Shown piece by piece: positions 54,101 to 64,000 of a stretch of DNA of 64,000 bases. The translations under genes and the position numbers were made by a program. How positions within the stretch are numbered: position 1 is the stretch's first letter; every line of letters begins with the position of its first letter. The stretch lies in assembly GCA_022457065.1 (NCBI GenBank), contig JAJGBQ010000006.1, positions 806,001 through 870,000 on the forward strand, given 5' to 3'. The stretch comes from Curvularia sp. ZM96. Taxonomy: Eukaryota > Ascomycota > Dothideomycetes > Pleosporales > Pleosporaceae. The notes under the pieces are model-generated. The model ran no database searches and had not been told where the DNA came from. It saw nothing but the letters and a program-made list of their open reading frames with translations.

Positions 54101-55535
54101 ATGTCGAGCTTCTCAAAGGTTTTCCTGCGCACTTCGCGTGCTGCCTTTCAGTACCAGCGTGGCGTTTCGCCTGTTCAAAATGCCCTTGGTGCGCAGGGCA
54201 CCAGCAGGTGGATGAACGGCGTCCGCAACTACGCCGCCTTCACACGAGACAAGCCCCACGTTAACATTGGTATGGATCTTGTCACCGACTCTATCGTTAC
54301 TTCGCTGACGGATCTTAGGTACCATTGGCCACGTCGATCACGGAAAGGTACACATTACATCCCACTAATGTCCTGGACGCCACCATACTAACACGATGCA
54401 GACTACTCTTACAGCCGCCATCACCAAGCGACAGGCAGAGAAGGGCTTTGCCAAATACCTCGACTATGGTTCCATTGACAAGGCCCCCGAAGAGCGCAAG
54501 CGTGGTATCACCATCTCCACAGCCCACATTGAGTACCAGACCGAAAACCGCCACTATGCCCACGTCGACTGCCCCGGTCACGCCGATTACATCAAGAACA
54601 TGATTACGGGAGCTGCCAACATGGATGGTGCCATTATCGTTGTTGCCGCTTCCGACGGTCAAATGCCCCAGACTCGTGAGCATCTGCTGCTCGCCCGCCA
54701 GGTCGGTGTCCAGAAGATCGTTGTCTTCGTCAACAAGGTCGACGCTGTCGAGGACAAGGAGATGTTGGAGCTTGTCGAGATGGAGATGCGCGAATTGCTC
54801 AGCAGCTATGGCTTCGAGGGCGACGAGACCCCCATTATCATGGGCTCTGCTCTCTGCGCCATTGAGGGCCGTGAACCCGAGATTGGTGTCAACCGAATTG
54901 ACGAGCTGCTCGAGGCTGTTGATACTTGGATCCCCACCCCTCAGCGTGAGACCGACAAGCCTTTCCTCATGGCCGTCGAGGATGTCTTTTCCATTGCTGG
55001 TCGTGGTACCGTCGTCTCTGGCCGTGTCGAGCGAGGTATCCTGAAGCGCGATGCTGAGGTTGAGCTTGTCGGCAAGGGCAGCGCACCCATCAAGACCAAG
55101 GTTACCGACATCGAGACCTTCAAGAAGTCCTGCGAGGAGTCCCGCGCTGGTGACAACTCTGGCCTCCTTCTTCGTGGTGTCAAGCGTGATGAAGTCCGCC
55201 GTGGTATGGTCGTTTCCGTTCCTGGACAGGTCAAGGCGCACAAGAAGTTCCTTGTCTCCATGTATGTGTTGAGCAAGGAGGAAGGTGGCCGTCACACTGG
55301 CTTCGGTGAGAACTACAGGCCGCAAATGTTCATCCGCACTGCCGACGAGTCATGTGCCCTGTACTGGCCAGAAGGCACCGAGGATGCCCACGACAAGCTT
55401 GTTATGCCCGGTGACAACGTCGAGATGGTTTGCGAGCTCCATGCACCACACGTCTTGGAGACTGGTCAGCGCTTCAACATGCGTGAGGGAGGCCGGACAG
55501 TCGCCACTGGCCTGGTCACACGTGTTCTTGAATAG
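54101..55535 (+). CDS. TUF1: Mitochondrial translation elongation factor EF-Tu (TUF1)
   Basis: Exons 54101-54269, 54319-54347 (only 29 nt) and 54402-55535, 443 residues. The N-terminal presequence is FSKVFLRTSRAAFQYQ...RNYAAF. The tiny second exon encodes the P-loop GTIGHVDHGK (~57-66), completed by TTLTAA. DCPGH (~122), NKVD (~177) and GSAL complete the GTP site. Domains 2 (VEDVFSIAGRGTVVSGRVERG) and 3 (GENYRPQMFIRTADESCALYWPEG) follow, ending FNMREGGRTVATGLVTRVLE. It delivers aminoacyl-tRNA to mitochondrial ribosomes. The last intron has a TACTAAC branch site. A long antisense frame across it is a codon-bias shadow. Confidence 0.97.
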
Positions 55536-57326
55536 AATGGGCCACTAGGACGACAGAACAAGATATGAGCATACCCAAACGTAGAATCCAGGAAGGGGTA
55601 TTTTGTACATTAATCATGGTGTCAGATGTATGCCTGCTCTCCACTTCTCATTTGACGACTTCACTATGTATTTTAGCAGCACGAGCAAAACGGATCAAGA
55701 TGGGAGGCGTTGAGCTACATGGCAAAGCTGGGAGACGATAACGACTTTGAACAACAGACGCTGCTGGACCTAGGACATGTGGTATTGAGCATGCAAGAAT
55801 GCAAGAAAAAAATTGCATGACGTAGGAGCTGGTTTGGTAGAAATACACCAACGTCCATGTGCTAGCGAAATCGTTGCTCTAACATACTCGATCCTGTCAA
55901 CACCTACACAAGTGTTCAAAACCAACCTGCATTGTACGCAAAGGCCTCCCATGCCCCATACTGTTTTGAGCGACAGTCAACATTGCCATTAGGGACGAGA
56001 CATGAATGAGGTATGCTGACCACGGCCGGAAGTCCATTAATTTTACGTGGCTTCACTAAGTCGCCTCGACATCTTTCCTGGTAGATGATTGGAAGGAACT
56101 CCAATACATGGGGAACTCGCGGCAGCAGCATGTAGTCTGCATTCTTAATACGAGGTAATTTGTCAAATGGAACCATTGCGGAAGTGGATTCCTTGCTTTA
56201 TTCTCGATGGTTGTTTCATAATGCTAAACGTAGTAGTTTATGGAAAACGGATGGGTAACAGGTTAGTAAAGGAACAGGCTTTACCGACCGAGAGAGAAAG
56301 GTTACGGACAATAGACTGACCAGACCTTGAGAGTGACACCACCATCACTGTCCTTATTGTTTTCAGGTTTACATGTATGGCTGTAACAGAATTACGCAAG
56401 TACGAGGACAGTAGAATGCAGGATACGCATACTACCGTGAACGGAAAACCAACAGAACGCTAACAACTGATAACTTTTCAGTTTGTGGTTATTCTAGGGT
56501 CCCAGGGCTGGCTTTCTGACAACTACCGGCCCTATAGGGTGAAACTCATTAATTAACTCCACCCTTCAATACTATCAATAATACGTATGGAAATCTGAGG
56601 GAAGTCTGAGCTTGCGTGAAAGTGGTCCAGGTAGGCAAACCTGGCCTAGTGACCAACACACTCATCATTGCGTAGAGGGAAAACAAACATTGGATGTGAA
56701 TTACTTCGTAGCTCCACAGCTTCTGTTTGGTCGGACTCCCGCTCCGTGAGATCCTCGGTATTTTTGTCCAATTCGTCTAGTATCACCAGATACTGGTTTG
56801 CGATTGGTACCCAAGACGATTGCGTCTGGTATTAGATAGTTGTCTTCTACCAAATTAGGCTTAAATGATCCTCTTTTTGTCACATCATATGAGTGTTTCC
56901 CTTCCACGCAACATGTCCGTGCCACACTACCTTAATGACTATAGACTTACGAGAGCTTCATGAACCAAAGAACTGAATAGAGCTTTATTAACTTGCGACC
57001 TTCTCGACCTTTCCCCGTCAGGCCATTGTAGTTTTATGGTGCTTTAAAGTTAGTAACTTGTTTGAGGTTTAGTGGGGGAAACGCTAAGCGGAAAGATCGC
57101 GGGCACCCGAATGTACGTGCTTGGGAAAGCTGACAAAATCAACAGGAGAAGACATGTCATATGGCTAGCCGAGCCCCGATTCCTACCTCCTCGATTTCAT
57201 GCACTCGCTGGTACCTGTGCGCCCCACTCTGCGCGTTGCTCTTTATAGCGTGTGGATACCAGTCCTTTGCCACCTTTTAAATCCTGGTATGTAGGTGCTA
57301 CTTTCACATCTTCGACATTGTTTCCA
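55536..57326. other. AT-rich intergenic region, no gene seen
   Basis: About 1.8 kb with short frames only, somewhat AT-rich (for example 56200-56600). Contains the EF-Tu 3' UTR and the promoter of the Zn2Cys6 gene. No mobile element ends recognised. Confidence 0.4.
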
Positions 57327-59926
57327 ATGGATAGCGCAATCCTCATTGCTTGCACCAGGTGTGCCATCTCGAAGGCGCGTTGTGATCGCAAGGTTAGTCA
57401 GGCGACCTTTCCAACTCAGCCACCCAAACAATAGAGTATCAAGCCATCACAACAGCTTCTAACATGGATACCAGGTGCCTTGCTCCCAGTGCGTTGCACG
57501 AAACTATGTATGTCAACCACGATGTAGCTCGCGCCGGCCACGAGCTCCTCGGAAGCCATCTGCGCGTTCCCAGGCCTCGACGGCGCTAGTAAATGCTGCC
57601 AACCCCGACAGCAACCAGGATGCAACGATGAAGCAGTTTTTCTATATAGTGCACGATACCCAGCCTCAAGATAACGGGCTCTTTGTTTCCACGGACGCGA
57701 CTCTGCCCCATGGACAGTTGGGCCTTACCGGCTATGAAGACTTCATGAGCTTTCCATATCCCGTATCTACCGGCGACGACGCTATGAATGGAAGCACGTC
57801 AACGCATCTGTTCACCTCTATCTCAAATTTGGACGTGCAGATCAACGACTCTCAGTTCCCTCCACATGGGCCTGGAAGTGGCGGGCTGTATACGAATCCA
57901 CAAGAGTTCTTGCATGGACTCAATCATCCCCCAACTCCACCTTTCACGAGCCCCCAAATCATGCAAAGCGCATCGGCAAGCCTGAAGAATGTTTCAAACA
58001 TCTCCAGTTCTGGGAAGGTGAACCAAGACATACCTATGAGCAAGTCGGATGCAACAGATGATGTACTTAGCAAATTAGTGGATCTGCTCGCTCGATCAGA
58101 TGCCTGGAACGGAATAAATAGCTATCATAGCGACGCTGCTGTGGCTATGTCGCAAGATGCTCGAGATCGAATTGTTGCGACTGTGCAGTTGTTGCTCCAC
58201 CGCGCGCTGGAATCTGGCTGTTCGACAGCATCGTCAAGTCAAGGCTTATTTGGGCGCATTGTGTCGCTGCCTCCATCTCATGTGCTGATGCATTTCATCT
58301 ATATCTATGCCGCACGCATTGATTCGATCCAACCGTATCTTGGACTTCCTGGCTCCCCTGCTGCCAATATTCAAGATATACTGCAGATTGACGCGGCCGA
58401 TGTAGGCATGCTGTTGATCATTCTATTAATCGCCCACGGTGCCATGCTCACAAATCACCAAGAATCACACATGTTTGCGCATGGCTTGATAGAGGTGTGC
58501 AGGGTTGCATTGAACCACGTTCTCGAACGCCGGTGCATATCACAACCTATGGTGGGCGGAGTTGCATTACAATTACTCACGCTTTGTGCGCGAAGCGGCA
58601 AGGATTATTTTATCTCGGTATGTGAGAGAATGTACAACTACATTGGATGACGCTGATACTATGGCTAGTATGCTATGTCGAAGCGAGGTCAGTTCCTGAG
58701 CGTAAGTGATTATTTCCCTAAAATGGATAAAAGCAAGGCACTGACGTATCGGAATAGACACTGAAATGCAGTGGCATCCTACAACCTGAGCTAGAGACAC
58801 ACGATTCTTTCCTGGACAGTAGAAATCGATGGGAGAAATGGAAAGAGCTCGAAACACGGAATCGGTAAGTCCTGTCTCTTATATTTTGGAAACATGGTCT
58901 AACACTACTAGCCATGCATATGCATGGGTTTATGTGGACCTCGAAGTCAGCTTGCTGCACGATGTTGCACCCATACTTTCAATCAACGATTTGCAGGTAC
59001 CTCTACCTTACAACAACAATTTCTGGCACGCACAATCATACAATGATTGGATTGAGCAACATGATGCAAGCCAGATCCAGGTGAGCCACAAGATGCCGTC
59101 GCTCAATGGTCTGTTCCGTAGTTTTCTTCAAGGTCGACTAACAAGTAGCGATGATGTGCCTCTTCACCACTTACGTCTCCTTCTTCACCCGCTACAAGCC
59201 ATGATTTTAGAACAGCAACAACTTCTTCGCATCTTTGATATCGACGAACCATCCAGCAGGTATCGTGTTCTGTCAAAGACCAAAGTGTTGGGCCGCATGC
59301 AAGAGACACAGAATTTGGTACAGGATTTGGCTGCGCTCCTCAACCGATATATAAAGGCGGCCATGGATGACAAGATTAATGGTTCAACCAACTCGATCGA
59401 CTGGGCCAGCATCATCATGCTTCATCTGGTCAGCTTGAACGTATGCACGAGCATCCCTGATATTGAGAAATGTGGTAAGGAAGAGCCTCCCGTTTCTGCA
59501 ATCGCACGTGAGGAGATGTGGCGGCGGGTACGCTATCCCGAAGGTGAAAACTACGTCTTGTTTCATGCGGGTCAGATTTTCCGGCTCATTGACAGCTTGC
59601 CGGTGGATACACGACCTATGTGGTGGCCAGTGGCTATCTACCGGACATCTATGGCCTGCTGGTCGCTCAGGACAGTAGACAGACTGGTTTCGGGCAGTCC
59701 GACACGTGAAGTCGCCATCGATACACTTCTCCCAAGCGACGAGGAGCACTTCCTAAATACAGCTGCTGTCACCCCTGTCGTTACATTTCCCGGTAATAGA
59801 AGGCTGCCAGTTTTTGAAGGAGGGAACAGTCTGCTGTATTGCATCGGCAAATTGGAGAACCACCCTACACATCTTGTTAGTAATGTACTTGAGAAGGCGC
59901 GGTATTATCTACAAAGATGGAATTGA
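57327..59926 (+). CDS. Zn2Cys6 fungal transcription factor with fungal_trans domain
   Basis: Five exons (57327-57392, 57475-58617, 58669-58701, 58758-58864, 58912-59926), 787 residues. The binuclear cluster CTRCAISKARCDRKVPCSQC...C has the standard spacing C-x2-C-x6-C-x5-C-x2-C-x6-C and is interrupted by intron 1. A basic linker (SSRRPRAPRKPSARS) and Ser/Pro-rich stretch follow. The middle homology region lies around 360-480, including GILQPE and WEKWKELETRNRHAYAWVYVDLEVSLL, the usual W-W-E-R-R motif of fungal_trans. Exon 3 (33 nt) is inferred from the strong GTAAGT donor and frame. It presumably regulates neighbouring metabolic or transport genes, as such regulators often do, but targets are unknown. 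Confidence 0.85.
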
Positions 59927-60069
59927 TGAGCATCATAGCTTTGTACTTGTTTCGATACAGACATTTGGGGAAATTGTTACGAAAACTAGAGTGAAAATTA
60001 CTCGTCATAGAACAGAATGTATCATAAATTAACGCTTGCAAATACAAGCGAACTACGAAGATTAACCAA

Positions 60070-61047
60070 TTAAACTACAATATTCTGCGTTACTCCAGGA
60101 CAAGCCTCCTCCAAGATATCCGCCAGTTCAAACCAAACTCTCTTGGATAGTTCAGCGCCCTCTTCGCTTACAACAAGCGTTGACGGTTCAGACACGTGAT
60201 CGTCAATTATGTACTCTCCAGCACTATCAGGTAGTGCTGCCGCATTCACCAACGTACGGCTTCCAACCTCCACTGTACGACCAAACAACAACTTGAACAC
60301 AACGGGTGCCATGCCCATGTCCTTGACCAGATCCGACCTGCACAGTCCCGGCGTAACGCAATTGATGACGACTGAGTACTTTGACCGATCCTTGATGAGC
60401 ACTCTTGTAATATACCGTATGACAAGAATTTCGAGTAACTTGGAGACATTATAGCGATCAGCCATATCCGCCTTGCTTTCGTCATCCAACGCCGCGAAGA
60501 TGCTTGCTTCGTTCTTCTGCGGAAATTGAGTCCAGTGGTGCACTTCGGAGGTAACAATGGTGAGGTAAGGAGTGACTCCCGTCTTGGCTACTGATTTGCG
60601 CATGATGGGAAGCAGTAGCAAGGCGAGCAGAAACGTCGAAATCACATTGACGGTAATGTGAGACTCGTGGCCCTCTGCTCGCGAGAACTTGCCCGTAGCA
60701 ATACCAGCGTTCTCGACGCATACATCGAGTCGAAGAAGCGTCTCGCATCTCTTTGCAAACGCCTTGACGCTCTCGTAAGAAGAGAGATTTAGCTCCCAGA
60801 CCTGGACCACGCCGTGTCGCTGCTCGCTTGCTTCAATATCGCGCTTGGCGGCTTCGCCTCTGGATAGTGTGCGGCAGGCGATGATAACAGTGGCCGCACC
60901 ACAGCGGACAAAGTGTCGCGCAGCCTCTAAACCAAGACCGGTATTTGCGCCCGTGACGATGATGGTTTTGCCTGAAAAGGTTTCTGGCTGTGGTAACTTG
61001 GGCTTGTATAACAGCTGGGACTTGAGAAAAGTGGGGAAACTCGCCAT
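60070..61047 (-). CDS. Short-chain dehydrogenase/reductase
   Basis: 325 residues without introns, from the ATG at 61047 (MASFPTFLKSQ); frames above it lack an ATG. Classical SDR features are present: TGANTGLG at 32-39 (NADP(H)-type Rossmann motif), an acidic-free ACRTLSRGEAAKRD segment that favours NADPH, ENAG, the active-site Ser in IVTSEVHH, and YNVSK with catalytic Tyr and Lys. VTPGLCRSDL follows the core. It resembles retinol dehydrogenase/WW-domain-oxidoreductase-like fungal SDRs, which reduce ketones or oxidise secondary alcohols in secondary metabolism or detoxification. It faces the 3' end of the Zn2Cys6 gene. Confidence 0.9.
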   Translation of the reverse strand: MASFPTFLKSQLLYKPKLPQPETFSGKTIIVTGANTGLGLEAARHFVRCGAATVIIACRTLSRGEAAKRDIEASEQRHGVVQVWELNLSSYESVKAFAKRCETLLRLDVCVENAGIATGKFSRAEGHESHITVNVISTFLLALLLLPIMRKSVAKTGVTPYLTIVTSEVHHWTQFPQKNEASIFAALDDESKADMADRYNVSKLLEILVIRYITRVLIKDRSKYSVVINCVTPGLCRSDLVKDMGMAPVVFKLLFGRTVEVGSRTLVNAAALPDSAGEYIIDDHVSEPSTLVVSEEGAELSKRVWFELADILEEACPGVTQNIVV

Positions 61048-62914
61048 TATGGTTGGCTGAGAGATATGTGCGAGTTTGGGAGCCTTATACAGTGGATATC
61101 CGTTGTAGACGATGATTAATGACAAGGACTAGTTTCTCAATTCAAGAAATTAGAAGAAATATTTGCACAGGAGAATGAAGGAGCGGCTGAGGCTGAAATA
61201 CTACTGAGCTCCATTGCGGCACAGTTACATAGTGAACGTCACGATCGAAAATCTTCGGAATTCGCGATCTCGCTCTCTAGACTTGCTACAGACTGGGTCC
61301 TCGGGCTCCGGCATTACAATTCGTCCTTGTTTTGTCAGCTGTGGTGCACCCGTCCCGCTATGAATCCCGGATTGGTGTTGGCTTGTACGGAACTCCGTTA
61401 GCGTATAATATCACGTGATGCTATGCACTTCCGTCCATCGATCGAGCTACTCTCGGACGGAGCTGAGCTCAGCCTGAAGATAATCCGAACTTTTGGACAA
61501 CAATCACCTTTACCACACTTGAAGATGATTTCGATGTCCGAGCACAATGGTACGAAACACGTATGGAGAATCGTGATGCCTGTACGGAATGTGCGGTGGG
61601 TGAAAGTTTGGACGTGACCAGCACCATTCGTGTTTGACCTCAAGCCTAGGGATGAGCATAAGGCGAAGTTGATCGACGCCATGTCTGAGGAGGCTCTAGC
61701 AGAACACTCTGACCTTGCTTTTTAAATCATGTGAATGCTTGGTATTCTTAAAAACACCCACAGCTTCTGGATTGCTGTCATCTTACTTTTCCTTTGTGCT
61801 TGTTGTCTTAGTTCCTTACGCTCCTTCTGGTCTAGTATAGAACATAGCTCCTTTTTGTCTTCTCACTTGCGAGATTTATGCATGAATTTATCATTGTTCC
61901 ACTGACATTCTTCTCTATCGACCATGCGGTCTCCATTCCCGAGAATCAGATACGTACGGAAGTGGACCAACAAACACGGTTTTCTCGCATGTCACCAGCT
62001 GTTAGAACTTCATTGCGTGTTGAGTATGTTAATACAGCAGCTACGCGCATTTGCATTTGCACTGTTGGAATCTATGTCTTTGATGTCCACTATTCTGATC
62101 ATTCTATTATTGAAATGTAACACGTGGATACAAAAGAAAGGACCTGTCTCCGAAACTAAACGCATGAGTGAAAGAAATTGGCGTCCAAATCGCACCTTAC
62201 GCTATTTCAAGTGAACTGACATTATCACTCACTCACCAAGCAAAACACGCTAAAGACGAACTCAAGCTACCTCAGCATACCATTCTGCAGACAGGATCCC
62301 CGTAGATGAAGATTTGTTCAAGAGTACGACGCACGAACTAACCTTAGCAGTCCCAAATTACAGGCCGATTGGAACCTCCTAAGCGAACCCTCAAGCTGCG
62401 CACGACCAGGACATCCACACTTAACAAACACAATACACGTATCAGAGGACTTCCAGACGTATATCTTCTGTCCACAACGTCTAGCAGTACCCAAGTAAAC
62501 AAAAGTGACGTACCTACTCATTCGAGGTAGCACACCGTGCTGTAAGTACGGACATCCGTCTTGGCGCCGGACCTCCGTAGCGTAAACATATCCCCATGAC
62601 AATCGTACCTTGCTCTAACGTATTTCATGCGCTTTCAGTCCGTTGTCCTCGTCGTCCGAGGCCTTTGTAATCGAAACTTAGTCAGGAAGCGGAGGGAGAA
62701 ACTGTGGACTATGGAGATCCGAAATGCAGGTTGTTTTCGTGGATGTGAAGTCTCATTTATATAAGATACTGGCTCACTTGCCAAGTTCAGTGGCTTTTAT
62801 CTCTTATGTTGAGGAAAGCCGAGTGCAAAAAAAGCCTTTGTTGCTGATTTCCTATCCCTGGCCTTGGACCTACTTTTCTGCGTTCTGTAAGAGTGCTGAG
62901 GCAGAAGCGACAAT
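61048..62914. other. Intergenic between divergent SDR and MFS genes, with possible relic
   Basis: About 1.9 kb. Around 61475-61725 two plus-strand frames look coding: FTTLEDDFDVRAQWYETRM in one, FVFDLKPRDEHKAKLIDAMS in another ending at a stop near 61725. This may be a decayed gene. The remainder shows nothing recognisable; the last ~200 bases should hold the MFS promoter. Confidence 0.3.
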
Positions 62915-64000
62915 ATGAAGGACGAGACGCCAGCGGTGCGCGACTCGGAGAAGCAATCGCCGTTTAGCGATCACACAAGAGACGGAAAAGGCTTGGAAGA
63001 AGATGCGCACATTCAGCTATCTAGGGGACGGTTTGTTCTGGTGCTCATCGGCCTCGTTCTAGCTATTTTCCTTGTAAGAAGACACTCCCCTTGCCAACTC
63101 TGTCTTGCCAAAAAAAATCACTAACCAAAGACTGTAGGCTTCTCTTGACTTTGTAGGTGTCGACTGTATTGGTTGGGAAAGAACAAAACATACTAATCAG
63201 ACATAAACAAAAGACCATCCTCTCCACCGCCATCCCCAAAATCACGGATGAATTCCACAGCCTCGAGGACATCGCTTGGTACGGCTCCGCCTTCTTCGTC
63301 ACTACGGCTGCAACACAAGCGTCATGGGGGAAACTGTATACTTTCTTTCCGCTGAAATGGACCTACCTTGTTTCAATCGGGCTCTTTGAACTGGGGAGTG
63401 TGATATGCGGTAAGTCCGAGACTAGATTTCCAACGTTCTTTGATGAATAGCTGCTGATTTCGCTCTAGGCGCCGCACCGAGCTCGGTAGCCCTGATCATC
63501 GGTCGCGCTATATGCGGTGTCGGCGCTGCAGGTCTGTTCGCGGGCTCGTACACGATCATTGCTGTTTTGGTGTCGCCGGCCGACCGGCCAAAGTACAGTG
63601 GGCTCATGGGTGCGACATATGGTCTTGCGAGTGTGGTTGGCCCGTTGATCGGAGGTGCTTTTACGAGTAATGTTACTTGGCGATGGTGGTAAGTAAGCCT
63701 CATTATCTTCATTTCCTAGTGCAGGTTAGCTAACAGTGAGCGTAGCTTTTACATTAACCTGCCCGTCGGCGGTCTATCCTGCCTCTTTATCCTCTTCTTC
63801 TTCGCCAACGAACCGCCGAAATCTCGGCCCGGCTGGCTCGATATGCTTCGCCAGCTAGATATTGTCGGTGCGACGCTCATCATCGGTTCGATGATCTGCT
63901 TCATTCTAGCTATGCAGTGGGGCGGTACAACAAAGAGCTGGAATGACGCTGATGTCATCGGCACGATTGTCGGCTTTGCTCTCTGCCTGTTGCTGTTCAT
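62915..64000 (+). CDS. MFS drug-type (DHA14-like) transporter, truncated by window end
   Basis: Starts at the ATG at 62915 and continues beyond the window. Exons: 62915-63073, a 15-nt micro-exon 63138-63152, 63214-63409, 63469-63688 and 63746 onward. After a hydrophilic ~38-residue N-terminus the first helix reads RFVLVLIGLVLAIFLASLDFTILSTAIPKITDEF, where the micro-exon supplies ASLDF. This matches motif D1 of 14-helix drug/H+ antiporters (LDxTIVxTAIPxI). WYGSAFFVTTAATQASWGKLY, GRAICGVGAAGLFAGSYTII and SGLMGATYGLASVVGPLIGGAFT with WRWCFYINLPVGG (motif C region) follow. It likely exports toxic or self-made metabolites. Its position beside a Zn2Cys6 regulator and an SDR is suggestive of a cluster. 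Confidence 0.9.

Noticed and set aside
54315..55325. 336-codon minus-strand frame opposite mitochondrial EF-Tu
   Set aside because: Antisense shadow of a strongly codon-biased gene; the protein has no domain and the sense gene is certain.

Overview
This window is nuclear DNA of a filamentous ascomycete. Genes are intron-poor, with GT-AG introns of mostly 47-82 bp, several carrying TACTAAC-like branch sites. Gene families (Zn2Cys6 regulator, 2EXR F-box-like protein, BYS1-like and Kre1-like secreted proteins, NHA1, RFTS protein) are typical of Pezizomycotina; overall flavour suggests Dothideomycetes/Pleosporales, which is inference rather than proof. I see no rRNA, tRNA or CRISPR. Exon borders below were read by hand from splice signals, frame continuity and family conservation.

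Layout. 1-4.7 kb: a Kre1-like secreted/GPI-type protein, a 2EXR-type protein and a small cysteine-containing secreted protein. 4.7-6.8 kb: a complete pogo/Fot1-type DNA transposon with 48-bp terminal inverted repeats and a TA target duplication, lying between the two halves of what may be a small mitochondrial gene. 7.7-18.5 kb: an RGG-rich protein with an ExoX-C-like module, the plasma-membrane Na+/H+ antiporter NHA1, and an arrestin-related trafficking adaptor. 20.5-31.3 kb: DPB11/Rad4 (replication checkpoint, four BRCT domains), a 2-oxoglutarate/Fe(II) oxygenase, MKT1 and CDC48. 32-42 kb: a conserved small protein, STE50 (SAM + RA; MAPK adaptor), exosome subunit CSL4, the septation GTPase TEM1/SPG1, and RRB1/GRWD1 (ribosome assembly). 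42-50.5 kb: a hypothetical protein, an RFTS-domain protein resembling Raf2/DIM-7 of heterochromatin complexes, a C2H2 zinc-finger protein, a BYS1/thaumatin-like secreted protein and a membrane-anchored FAD oxidoreductase. 52-55.5 kb: a divergent pair of mitochondrial genes, 3-hydroxyisobutyryl-CoA hydrolase and EF-Tu. 57-64 kb: a Zn2Cys6 regulator, a short-chain dehydrogenase and an MFS drug-type transporter running off the right edge, which could be the border of a biosynthetic or detoxification cluster.

Most genes are conserved housekeeping genes with no operon-like logic. The most unusual points are: three 78-bp repeats straddling the STE50 stop codon with the frame staying open for 99 further codons; an intact, apparently un-RIPped transposon in a candidate intron; a candidate DIM-7/Raf2 gene with a GC-AG intron; an 8-nt first coding exon and a 15-nt micro-exon; and the regulator-SDR-MFS run at the right edge.
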